In this document: one piece after another, positions 1 to 6,537 of the stretch
Numbering within the stretch: position 1 is the stretch's first letter
Layout: each line of letters starts with the position of its first letter
Source: Christensenella sp. UBA1782
Lineage (GTDB): Bacteria > Bacillota > Clostridia > Christensenellales > DTU072
Reading direction: 5' to 3'
DNA: 11,185 bases
Assembly (NCBI GenBank): GCA_002315475.1
Contig: DCGI01000075.1
Location: 423 to 11,607 of the forward strand
Notes under the pieces: generated by a model
The model's input: the letters and a program-made list of their open reading frames with translations, nothing else
Databases searched by the model: none
What the model was told of the DNA's origin: nothing
Translations under genes and position numbers: made by a program

Positions 1-889
1 CCGAAACCTTCGCTACATTCACCGTTCCTTCGCCGGCGTCGAACGAAACGGTGTGTTCGGTTTTTTGTACCGTTCCCGCTTCTCCTTGCTTTCCTTCTTT
101 GCCTTGTATGTTCAAAAGGATATTCCACTTCGTTCCGTCAAAAGTATAGACGTCGCAAGTATCGACGTTCAAATAATAATCCCCCTTCGATGCCGCAATA
201 CCCGACGGCGTTCCCTTGCCCGAAAACCATTGCGTTCCGTTCATCCCGTCTTTACCGTCCCGACCGTCCTTTCCGTCTTGCCCGTCCTTTCCTTTTTCGC
301 CGTGCAAAGAACAAATTTTTATCCAAACGCTGCCGTCGAACGAATACGCGTCGCCGCTATCTATATCCAAATACAAATCGCCCGACTCGGCGTCTTCGAC
401 GGCACTCGGTTTTCCTGGCAAGGCATACCACTTGGTACTTTTACCGTCCGCGCCGTCTTTCCCGTCACGACCGGCATCCCCCTTTTCCCCTTGCAGAGAA
501 GATAACTCCAAAATATCTATCCAGTTCTCGCCCTTCTTCCATTGCAGAACGTCTTTTTCAATGCGAAAACAAACTTCCAAAGGGATTTCTCCCACCTTGA
601 CGTCTTCTTCCGCTCCGTCGTAACGCACCCAAAGTTCTCCGTCTTCGATTTTCAAAGCCGCAATACCGACACCGTCTTTGCCGTCAACGCCGTCTTTTCC
701 GGCTTCTCCCTTTTCGCCGTCTTTCCCGACCAAAGAAGCAAGGTATTCCTCTTCCGTCCCCGTATACCCGTTCTGGACGGCGATTTCATAGACGGATTCT
801 CCGCCTGCTTCTTCTTTATCGCACGCCGAAAACAAACACAATGCGCCCAACGCGATACAACAAACGGCAATCAACTTTCTTTTTTTCAT
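1..889 (-). CDS. Collagen-like surface lipoprotein, 3' end cut by window edge
   Basis: The frame is open from ATG at 889 to the window edge: 296 codons and no stop, so the C-terminus is missing. The start follows AAAAGGA at a normal distance. Residues 1-23 are a lipoprotein signal (MKKRK, hydrophobic stretch, LFSAC with Cys23 as likely lipidation site), which predicts anchoring on the outer face of the membrane. Residues 32-54 match a short module often placed before collagen-like stretches (YEIAVQNGYTGTEEEYLASL). Gly-X-Y triplets occur at about 55-73, 134-149, 197-218 and 263-272, rich in GKDG and without proline. Between them lie two related modules (about 153-193 and 220-258) with the pattern W, then GDxYL, YxFDG and W. 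The last visible residues (HTVSFDAGEGTV) resemble the start of an InlB B-repeat. A surface or adhesive role is an inference from architecture; the ligand is unknown. Confidence 0.87.
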   Translation of the reverse strand, partial: MKKRKLIAVCCIALGALCLFSACDKEEAGGESVYEIAVQNGYTGTEEEYLASLVGKDGEKGEAGKDGVDGKDGVGIAALKIEDGELWVRYDGAEEDVKVGEIPLEVCFRIEKDVLQWKKGENWIDILELSSLQGEKGDAGRDGKDGADGKSTKWYALPGKPSAVEDAESGDLYLDIDSGDAYSFDGSVWIKICSLHGEKGKDGQDGKDGRDGKDGMNGTQWFSGKGTPSGIAASKGDYYLNVDTCDVYTFDGTKWNILLNIQGKEGKQGEAGTVQKTEHTVSFDAGEGTVNVAKVS

Positions 890-1174
890 CGGTATGTCCT
901 TTTTATAAGAGTTCTCTCAAAGTATACCAAGAGAATGCGCTAAATGCAAGAAAAAAAACTTTTTTATCTTGACGGTACGGTATTTTAACGATATTACTTA
1001 CGTTCTGTGAACCAAAACAAACGCAAAGCTTCGAATTACTCGGCTAACGGAAAATTATCATCAATATATAATATATATCGCCACGACGATACGTGCAAAA
1101 ACTTTTACGGCGTATTGCGAAAGTATTTTCGTTTTTAACCTCGAAATGGCAGTTCGTTTCAAAACCGGTATTTT
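890..1174. other. Gene-free spacer between collagen-like lipoprotein and araC-type gene
   Basis: These 285 bases hold no convincing gene. They contain the lipoprotein promoter at 921-949. A second possible minus-strand promoter has TTGCAC at 1098-1093, a 17-bp gap and TATATT at 1075-1070, inside a very AT-rich patch. A good plus-strand promoter match (TTGACG 969-974, 17 bp, TATTAC 992-997) points into the gap with no reading frame after it. No clear intrinsic terminator for the AraC-type gene is visible. Confidence 0.5.
921..949 (-). promoter_or_regulatory. Promoter of the collagen-like lipoprotein
   Basis: On the minus strand, TTGCAT (949-944), a 17-bp spacer and TATACT (926-921) preceded by TGG give a sigma-A promoter with an extended -10. 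The start would fall near 914, leaving a leader of about 25 nt with the AAAAGGA ribosome site. TTCTCT (912-917) and AGAGAA (930-935) form an inverted repeat with a 12-bp gap around the -10, which could be an operator. Confidence 0.65.
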
Positions 1175-1651
1175 TTATAAGGAACCGGAATTTTTTTGCC
1201 GATACTCGACGGGCGTCATGCCGAAAAACTTTTTGAAGCGTTTATGAAAATAGCCGCAGTCGTCGTAGCCGACCTCTCTGGCGATGTCCACCACTTTGCG
1301 GTCGGTTTCCGTCAAAAGACGGGCGGCTTGGTTCATCTTAACGGAGAGGACGTACTCTATGGGCGTTTGCCCCGTTTCGGCACCGAAAAGACGACAGAGT
1401 TTGGAAACGCTGCCCTCACAAAACTCGGCAATGTCGGTCAGACGTATTTCTTTGTCGTAGTTCTGCTCCATGTAGTCGAGAATCCGCCGTACCGTTTCCG
1501 TTTTTCCCGTCGCTACGTTGCCTTCCGAAAAAATACCGCTCACCCGTCGAACGGGCTTTCCGTCTTCTCCGACCGCAAACACCGCAAGCCTTTCTCCCGC
1601 TCGAATCGCCTCTTCCGCTTCCTTTTGTTCCGTCAAAACCAATCGAATCAT
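1175..1651 (-). CDS. AraC-family transcriptional regulator, short
   Basis: A 158-residue protein whose C-terminal 100 residues are an AraC/XylS DNA-binding domain. The first helix-turn-helix lies around residues 70-90 (IRLTDIAEFCEGSVSKLCRLF). The second is at about 119-141, ending in the family signature GYDDCGYFHKRFKKFFGMTPVEYR. The N-terminal 50 residues are too short for the usual AraC cupin sensor and match no domain I recognise. I chose ATG 1651 because AGGATGGG (1669-1662) lies ten bases upstream. An upstream TTG (1705) is in frame but sits inside the promoter spacer, so it cannot be in the mRNA, and ATG 1666 has no ribosome site. The gene is divergent from gldA-dhaKL and is most simply the regulator of that unit; this rests on position only. 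The inducer, perhaps dihydroxyacetone or glycerol, is not shown by the sequence. Confidence 0.85.
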   Translation of the reverse strand: MIRLVLTEQKEAEEAIRAGERLAVFAVGEDGKPVRRVSGIFSEGNVATGKTETVRRILDYMEQNYDKEIRLTDIAEFCEGSVSKLCRLFGAETGQTPIEYVLSVKMNQAARLLTETDRKVVDIAREVGYDDCGYFHKRFKKFFGMTPVEYRQKNSGSL

Positions 1652-1685
1652 ATTTCTTTTTCCCATCCTATTTTGCTTTGACAAA

Positions 1686-1714
1686 ATAATACCATAAAAT
1701 AGCAATATTGTCCA
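1686..1714 (-). promoter_or_regulatory. Promoter of the araC-type regulator
   Basis: On the minus strand: TGGACA (1714-1709), a 17-bp spacer, TATTAT (1691-1686) preceded by TGG, i.e. an extended -10. The predicted start near 1679 gives a leader of about 28 nt to ATG 1651. The -35 abuts the gldA control region, so one bound protein could affect both promoters. Confidence 0.65.
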
Positions 1715-1743
1715 ATGATTTCCACTTACAAATGGTTTATAAT
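1714..1743 (+). promoter_or_regulatory. gldA-dhaKL promoter with weak -35 and candidate activator sites
   Basis: A perfect -10 TATAAT lies at 1738-1743. Seventeen bases upstream, 1715-1720 reads ATGATT, a poor -35, as in activator-dependent promoters. AATGATT (1714-1720) and AATGGTT (1731-1737) are near-direct repeats 17 bp apart. CCACTT/AAATGG (1722-1735) is a near-palindrome between them. These are candidate AraC-protein sites. The predicted start near 1750 leaves a leader of about 38 nt, with AAGGAG at 1771-1776 before ATG 1788. Confidence 0.5.
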
Positions 1744-1787
1744 GGGAAGTACAAAAACAAATAATAATAAAAGGAGATTTTTTTGTT

Positions 1788-2963
1788 ATGAGAAAAGCAT
1801 TTATTTGCCCTACTAAGTACGTACAAGGTGAGAACGAGCTTTTGAACTTAGGCTATTTTGTAAAAACCTTCGGGGATAAAGCCCTTTTGATTGCCGATCC
1901 GTTTGCCCTTACGCTTGTCAAAGATAAATTGGAAGCGACTCAAAAGAAATTCGGTGTAGAATTCGTTTCGTGTGGAGATATTTTCCAAGGCGAATGCTCC
2001 CGTACCGTCGTGAAAAAGTTACAAGAAGTTGCCAAAGCGAACCAATGCGCCTGCACTATCGGTCTCGGCGGCGGAAAAGCCATCGACACCAGCAAGTGCG
2101 TAGCCGCCGGCAGTAACTTGATCATCTGCCCGACCATCGCCGCCACCGACGCACCCACTTCTCACAGTGCCGTCATGTATTTTGACAACCACGAATTCGA
2201 CGACTACGCCTATTTCCGTCAAAACCCGAGTGTCGTATTGATCGACTTGAACGTCATCGCCAACGCTCCCGCACGTTTCCTCGTATCCGGAATGGGCGAC
2301 GCATTGTCCACCTATTTTGAAGCCAGAGCCAACGTTCGTTCGGTCAGCAACGTAAACGCAGGACTTCCCTGCGGTGCCGACAGAAAGGCAGGAACCTTAC
2401 TCGGCTACGGAACGCATACCGCTTTTGCTCTTGCCGAACTCTGCTATAAGAACTTACTTTCCGACGGTTCCAAAGCTAAGACCGCTTGCGAAAACAAGTG
2501 CGTAACGGGTGCTTTCGAAAAAATCGTAGAAACCAACATTCTTCTTTCCGGTCTCGGATTTGAATCGGGTGGTTTGGCTGCAGCGCACGCCATTCACGAC
2601 GGTATCACCATCGTTCACGAAATCCACAACAACAACTTCCATGGCGAAGTCGTGGCTTTCGGTACCATCTGCCAATTGGTTTTGGAAAACGCTCCCACCG
2701 AAGAACTGTACGAAGTCCTCGATTTCTGCTTGGACGTAGGTTTGCCGGTATGTATCAGAGACCTCATGACCAACAAGAAGACGGGCGAAGTCGCCAGAGA
2801 TTCTTTGACCGATGAAGAAATCGCCGCCGTCGCGAAGAAGACCTGCATTCCGGAAGAATCCATCCACAATATGCCCTTCATCGTTACCGAAGAAATGGTC
2901 GCCGCCGCTATCAAGACCGCCGATAAGATTGGTTTTGAATACAAATACGGTTACGAAGACTAA
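1788..2963 (+). CDS. gldA: Glycerol dehydrogenase, NAD+-dependent, zinc-containing
   Basis: This 391-residue protein is predicted to oxidise glycerol to dihydroxyacetone with NAD+ in the cytoplasm. It belongs to the iron/zinc-containing alcohol dehydrogenase superfamily. Visible marks are the nucleotide-binding GLGGGKAIDTSK (92-103), TDAPTS (120-125), RFLVSGMGDALSTYFEAR (163-180), LSGLGFESGGLAAAHAIHDG (253-272) and FHGEVVAFG (284-292). By alignment from memory with Bacillus GldA, the metal ligands are Asp171, His267 and His285. An insertion of about 13 residues (around 191-208, with CGADRKAG and LLGYGTH) lies between EAR and ALAELCY compared with E. coli GldA as I recall it. The start is set by AAGGAG eleven bases upstream. 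It is the first gene of a two-gene unit with the dihydroxyacetone kinase, which consumes its product, so the context supports the substrate. Confidence 0.95.
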   Translation: MRKAFICPTKYVQGENELLNLGYFVKTFGDKALLIADPFALTLVKDKLEATQKKFGVEFVSCGDIFQGECSRTVVKKLQEVAKANQCACTIGLGGGKAIDTSKCVAAGSNLIICPTIAATDAPTSHSAVMYFDNHEFDDYAYFRQNPSVVLIDLNVIANAPARFLVSGMGDALSTYFEARANVRSVSNVNAGLPCGADRKAGTLLGYGTHTAFALAELCYKNLLSDGSKAKTACENKCVTGAFEKIVETNILLSGLGFESGGLAAAHAIHDGITIVHEIHNNNFHGEVVAFGTICQLVLENAPTEELYEVLDFCLDVGLPVCIRDLMTNKKTGEVARDSLTDEEIAAVAKKTCIPEESIHNMPFIVTEEMVAAAIKTADKIGFEYKYGYED

Positions 2964-2984
2964 TTTCCCGCAAAAAACACCATG

Positions 2985-3010
2985 CAAGAGAGGAGTTTTC
3001 TCCTCTCTTG
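2985..3010 (+). terminator. Hairpin between gldA and dhaKL (attenuator or processing site)
   Basis: A perfect 11-bp stem (2985-2995 with 3000-3010) closes on a TTTT loop, 22 bases after the gldA stop and 17 before the dhaKL ribosome site. The tract after it (TTATTTG) is weak, so partial termination or mRNA stabilisation seems likelier than a full stop, given that the two genes share a pathway and no good promoter lies between them. Confidence 0.6.
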
Positions 3011-3043
3011 TTATTTGAAAAACCATAAAGGAGAATTTGTATT

Positions 3044-4876
3044 ATGAAAAAAATTATGAATACCCCCGAGACATTCGTCTATGATATGTGTCACGGGCTT
3101 GCTAAGGCTCATCCCGATTTGGAATTCGTAGAAAAGTTCAAAATTGTCAAGAAGAAGGACATTAACGACGATAAAGTCAGCTTGATTTCGGGCGGTGGTT
3201 CGGGACACGAACCCGCTCATGCCGGTTTTGTCGGAAAAGGCATGTTGGACTGTGCCGTTTGCGGTGACGTTTTCGCTTCCCCTTCTCAAGTACAAGTCTA
3301 TAACGCCATCAAAGCCTGCGCCACCGAAAAAGGTGTTTTGCTTATCATTAAAAACTACTCGGGCGACTGCATGAACTTCAACAACGCCATGAGTGACGCA
3401 CAAGAAGACGGCATCAAAGTCGACGCTGTATACGTCAACGACGATATTGCCGTAAAAGACAGCCTTTATACGGTAGGACGTCGTGGCGTCGCCGGAACGG
3501 TACTCGTACACAAATGCGCCGGTGCCGCCGCCGAACAAGGCAAAGAACTTGCCGAAGTCAAAGCCGTCGCCAACAAAGTCATCGAAAACGTTCGTTCTTT
3601 CGGCTTTGCTTTCACTTCCTGCACCGTACCCGCCGCCGGTCATCCGACTTTTGAAATCGGAGACGACGAAATGGAATTCGGTGTCGGTATTCACGGCGAA
3701 CCCGGACGTTTCCGTGAAAAAATCGACTACTCGAAAGGCACTTTCAGCGATGACCTCGCCAGAAGAATCGTAACCGACCTCGAAGAAGACCTCAAAGTAA
3801 AAGCGGGCGAAGAAGTCGTCCTCCTTATCAACGGTTTCGGCGGAAGTCCTTTGCAAGAACTGTACATTTTGAACAACTCCACCACGAAGGCACTCGAAGC
3901 CGACGGCATTAAGATTTATCGCACCATCGTCGGAAACTTCATGACGTCCATCGACATGGCAGGTGCTTCCATTTCCGTTTTGCGTGTAGACGAAGAACTC
4001 AAAAAGCTCATCGACTACCCCGTCAATGCTCCCGCACTGACTTGGGGCGGAGCGATGAACGCACAAGCGGAAGCCGCCGTAGAAGCGATGAACGCCATTG
4101 CCAAAGCTCTCAATATCACCCCCGCCGCCGCTCCCGTAGCCGCTAAAAAGGCAAAGAAAGCCGAAGAAGCCGCTGCGGATGCCGCCGTTTACGAAGTAAA
4201 AGGCACCCCCGCCGTCGGTGAAACCATCAATACCGCCGCTTTTGTAAAAATCGTCGAAAAAATGGCGGACGTCATCATCGAAAACGAAGTTCCTTTCTGC
4301 GAAGCCGACAAAATGGGCGACGGAGACTTCGGTATGAGCATTGCCAAAGGGTTTAAGCAACTGAAAACCGACTGGGCAACCCGCAAAAAGGGTGACATCG
4401 GTCAATTTTTGGTGAGCTGCTCCGAAATTATCAAAGAATACTGCGGCGGTGCTTCCGGCCCTATCTGGGGCAGTGCCTTCAAGTATGCCGGAAAAGCCGT
4501 ACTCGGCAAGGAAGAAATCGCCTTAAAAGACCTTGCGTTCCTCTTCACCGAAGCCAACCGCGGCGTCTACGAAACCGGCAAAAAATCCTTCGGAAAGGGT
4601 GCGGAAATCGGCGATAAGACGCTTGTCGACGCTTTGAAGCCCTGCGCCATGGCTCTCACCAAAGCCGCCGAAGAAGGCAAGAAACTGCAAGACGGTATCG
4701 ACCTCGGTGCCAAAGCCGCTCACGACGGTGCCGAAGCCACCAAAACGCACGTGGCCACCCTCGGCAGAGCCGGAACGGTCGGCGAACGCTCCATCGGTTA
4801 CCCCGATGCCGGCGCACATGGTTTGGACGTCATCTTCAACGAACTCGCTAAGTTTATCAAGGCTAAGAAGTTCTAA
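3044..4876 (+). CDS. dhaKL: Dihydroxyacetone kinase, fused DhaK-DhaL, ATP-dependent
   Basis: A 610-residue cytoplasmic kinase predicted to make dihydroxyacetone phosphate. DhaK domain, about 1-355: GGGSGHEPAHAGFVGKGML (50-68), NYSGD (104-108), and GIHGEPG with His217, the residue that forms the hemiaminal with substrate in this family; His55 and Asp108 match the other substrate contacts. An Ala/Lys linker spans about 357-390. DhaL ATP domain, about 391-610: ADKMGDGDFG (421-430), GGASGPIWG (468-476), GRAGTVGERSIGYPDAGAHG (574-593). One chain holding both domains is the layout of ATP-using enzymes such as that of Citrobacter freundii; no PTS-type DhaM is nearby. In DhaL the first of the three Asp ligands seems one residue closer to GDGD than the L-D-x3-G-D-G-D pattern I recall. 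ATG 3044 follows AAAGGAG (3027-3033). It is downstream of gldA in the same unit. Confidence 0.95.
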   Translation: MKKIMNTPETFVYDMCHGLAKAHPDLEFVEKFKIVKKKDINDDKVSLISGGGSGHEPAHAGFVGKGMLDCAVCGDVFASPSQVQVYNAIKACATEKGVLLIIKNYSGDCMNFNNAMSDAQEDGIKVDAVYVNDDIAVKDSLYTVGRRGVAGTVLVHKCAGAAAEQGKELAEVKAVANKVIENVRSFGFAFTSCTVPAAGHPTFEIGDDEMEFGVGIHGEPGRFREKIDYSKGTFSDDLARRIVTDLEEDLKVKAGEEVVLLINGFGGSPLQELYILNNSTTKALEADGIKIYRTIVGNFMTSIDMAGASISVLRVDEELKKLIDYPVNAPALTWGGAMNAQAEAAVEAMNAIAKALNITPAAAPVAAKKAKKAEEAAADAAVYEVKGTPAVGETINTAAFVKIVEKMADVIIENEVPFCEADKMGDGDFGMSIAKGFKQLKTDWATRKKGDIGQFLVSCSEIIKEYCGGASGPIWGSAFKYAGKAVLGKEEIALKDLAFLFTEANRGVYETGKKSFGKGAEIGDKTLVDALKPCAMALTKAAEEGKKLQDGIDLGAKAAHDGAEATKTHVATLGRAGTVGERSIGYPDAGAHGLDVIFNELAKFIKAKKF

Positions 4877-4902
4877 TTTTTAACAATCCATAACACAAAG
4901 AG

Positions 4903-4945
4903 GGGGGAGAAAACCTTTTAACAAAAGAGTTTTCTCCCCCTTCCC
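4903..4945 (+). terminator. Terminator of gldA-dhaKL
   Basis: A 12-bp perfect stem (4903-4914 with 4929-4940) begins 26 bases after the dhaKL stop. Inside it CTTTT (4915-4919) can pair with AAAAG (4923-4927), extending the helix past one bulged A. The tail is T/C-rich (TTCCCCTTTTT). The build resembles that of the hairpin at 6663-6701. Confidence 0.85.
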
Positions 4946-4993
4946 CTTTTTCCAAAAGAAAAAAGAACGATTAGGACTTTTTTTAGAGACCAA

Positions 4994-5003
4994 AGAAATA
5001 GTT
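4994..5003. repeat. Left arm of inverted repeat bracketing the ATPase gene
   Basis: AGAAATAGTT here is the exact reverse complement of 6538-6547. Extending inward gives 12 of 13 matches (AGAAATAGTTCTC against AGAAATAGTTATC). Together they enclose the AT-rich ATPase gene, its promoter repeats and its terminator. The arms are short and A/T-rich, so chance is possible. Confidence 0.35.
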
Positions 5004-5021
5004 CTCCAAAAATAAATAACG

Positions 5022-5095
5022 TGATTGCGTTTTTTTGATAAAACAATACTGTGATGATTGCGCTTTTTTGATTTTTGTATTATAATATGATTGCG
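5022..5095 (+). repeat. Three TGATTGCG repeats at exact 33-bp spacing
   Basis: TGATTGCG starts at 5022, 5055 and 5088. In the first two copies the match runs 18 bases, TGATTGCG-Y-TTTTTTGAT, with one difference (T or C). The third keeps only the core, then diverges (TATTTTA). Relative to the predicted start near 5093, the copies sit around -71, -38 and -5; the middle one supplies the -35 hexamer. Spacing of about three helical turns puts all copies on roughly one face of the DNA, which fits a regulator array. Confidence 0.75.
5058..5086 (+). promoter_or_regulatory. Promoter of the AAA/DUF4143 ATPase gene
   Basis: TATAAT (5081-5086) lies 17 bp after TTGCGC (5058-5063), which is part of the middle 33-bp repeat. 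The predicted start near 5093 falls inside the third repeat. The ribosome site GGCGGTGAT (5109-5117) matches the 16S tail at eight of nine bases and stands four bases before ATG 5122. Confidence 0.6.
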
Positions 5096-5121
5096 TATTT
5101 TATTTTTGGGCGGTGATATAA

Positions 5122-6480
5122 ATGTTTGAAAGAAAAGTTTATAATCAACTTATTCAATGGAAAAATGAGACTAATGGAAATAAGGCAATTTTAATAGAAG
5201 GTGCTAGACGTATCGGGAAATCTACAGTTGTAGAGGAGTTTGCTAAAAACAATTATAAAAGTTATATTCTAATTGATTTTTCTAAAGTTAAAGAATCCAT
5301 AAAAGAAGCATTCAATAATCTTCTTGATAATTTGGATTCTTTCTTTATGATTTTATCAGTTGAATATGATACACCTCTTTATAAAAGAGAATCTGTTTTT
5401 ATTTTTGATGAGGTTCAATGTTTTCCAAGAGCAAGACAAGCCATTAAGCATTTAGTTAAAGATGGTAGATATGATTACATCGAAACAGGATCATTAATTT
5501 CAATTAGAGAAAACACAAAAAACATATTAATCCCCTCGGAAGAAAGAAGTATTAGAATGAATCCTATGGATTTTGAAGAATTTGCACTTGCTATGGGTGA
5601 AAAAATGTTAATTTCATATATTAAAGAATGTTTTACAAATAGCACACCTTTATATGATACACTTCATAAAAAGGCAATGTTCTTATTCAAACAATATATG
5701 TTAGTAGGCGGAATGCCTAAAGCTGTAGACGAATTCATTTCAAATCAAAAGCAATTTCCTCAATGTGAAAAAGAAAAAAGAGATATTTTAAAAACATACA
5801 GGGATGATATACATAAAATAGACCGTTCGTATAAAGCCAAAGTATTATCTGTTTTTGACCAAATACCCTCATTCCTATCACAACACGAAAAAAGAGTAAG
5901 AATTAATTCTATTTCCGCCGAAGGTACTGCTATTAATTATGAAGAAACATTTTTTTGGTTATCAGATTCCATGATTTGCAATGAGTGTTTTTTATGCACA
6001 GATCCAAACATTGGTCTTTCTTTAAATGAAAAAAGGAATTATGTTAAATGTTATATGGGAGATACAGGTTTGTTACTTACTCACACATTTGATGAAAGTG
6101 AAGATAGAACAATAAATTACCATAAAGAATTATTGTCGGATAAATTATCGATGAATAAAGGAATGTTTTTTGAAAATGTAGTCTCTCAAATGTTAGTTTC
6201 AAAAGGACACAAACTTTATTTTTATACCAGATATAACGAAGAAAAGCACAGAAATGACATTGAAGTGGATTTTTTACTAACAACCGGAAACAAAGTTTCT
6301 CAAAAGTTGATACCTATTGAAGTTAAATCATCAAAATCATATAAGGTAGAATCATTGATTAAATTTATCAATTTATTTAAAGACAGAATTGATAAAGCAT
6401 ATATTATTCATCCCAAAAATCTATCAATCAGAGAGGATGGCATTATTTGCATCCCTGCATATATGACATTTTGTTTATAA
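5122..6480 (+). CDS. AAA ATPase with DUF4143 / PD-(D/E)XK-like C-terminal domain
   Basis: A 452-residue protein of the widespread AAA_14-DUF4143 family, whose cellular role is not established. Walker A is GARRIGKST (27-35), Walker B is VFIFDEVQ (92-99), and ETGSLISI (121-128) occupies the usual sensor region. The C-terminal half carries the family's restriction-nuclease-like residues: Glu351 in GMFFENVV, Asp383 in EVDFLL, and Glu400/Lys402 in IPIEVKSSK. It has no signal peptide or membrane segment. The gene stands alone with its own promoter and terminator. It is strikingly AT-rich: one 60-base line I counted has 14 G+C, against 37 in a line of the neighbouring lipoprotein gene. Its codon use (AAA, ATT, TTA, GAT) also departs from the flanks, so recent acquisition is likely. 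A defence or selfish-element role is possible but not shown; the nuclease residues may be inactive or used for binding. Confidence 0.9.
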   Translation: MFERKVYNQLIQWKNETNGNKAILIEGARRIGKSTVVEEFAKNNYKSYILIDFSKVKESIKEAFNNLLDNLDSFFMILSVEYDTPLYKRESVFIFDEVQCFPRARQAIKHLVKDGRYDYIETGSLISIRENTKNILIPSEERSIRMNPMDFEEFALAMGEKMLISYIKECFTNSTPLYDTLHKKAMFLFKQYMLVGGMPKAVDEFISNQKQFPQCEKEKRDILKTYRDDIHKIDRSYKAKVLSVFDQIPSFLSQHEKRVRINSISAEGTAINYEETFFWLSDSMICNECFLCTDPNIGLSLNEKRNYVKCYMGDTGLLLTHTFDESEDRTINYHKELLSDKLSMNKGMFFENVVSQMLVSKGHKLYFYTRYNEEKHRNDIEVDFLLTTGNKVSQKLIPIEVKSSKSYKVESLIKFINLFKDRIDKAYIIHPKNLSIREDGIICIPAYMTFCL

Positions 6481-6483
6481 AAT

Positions 6484-6518
6484 AAAAGCTAATCACTCAA
6501 TACAAGTGGTTAGCTTTT
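6484..6518 (+). terminator. Terminator of the ATPase gene
   Basis: A 14-bp stem (6484-6497 with 6505-6518), perfect but for one T-G pair, encloses a 7-base loop. The arms start with AAAAGC and end with GCTTTT, so it could also work on the minus strand. It begins three bases after the stop. Confidence 0.8.
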
Positions 6519-6537
6519 GAAAATCCCTAATGAAGAT

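Noticed and set aside
53..943. Several plus-strand open frames of 130-150 codons at the window start
   Set aside because: They are Arg/Ser/Pro-rich reflections of the collagen-like lipoprotein read on the minus strand; that frame has a signal peptide, ribosome site and promoter.
1145..1246. Short frame starting ATGGCAGTTCG, 33 codons
   Set aside because: No Shine-Dalgarno sequence; two thirds of it is antisense to the regulator gene.
1196..1681. A 161-codon plus-strand frame opposite the AraC-type gene
   Set aside because: It has no ribosome site or known domain and is fully antisense to a clear helix-turn-helix protein.
3011..4405. A 464-codon open frame on the minus strand opposite the dihydroxyacetone kinase gene
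   Set aside because: It mirrors a certain gene with strong codon bias, has Gly/Phe/Val-rich low-complexity composition, no ribosome site and no recognisable domain.
5022..5095. CRISPR array or plasmid iterons
   Set aside because: Only three short repeats, the third degraded, with no cas or replication gene nearby; the position over the promoter fits operators better.
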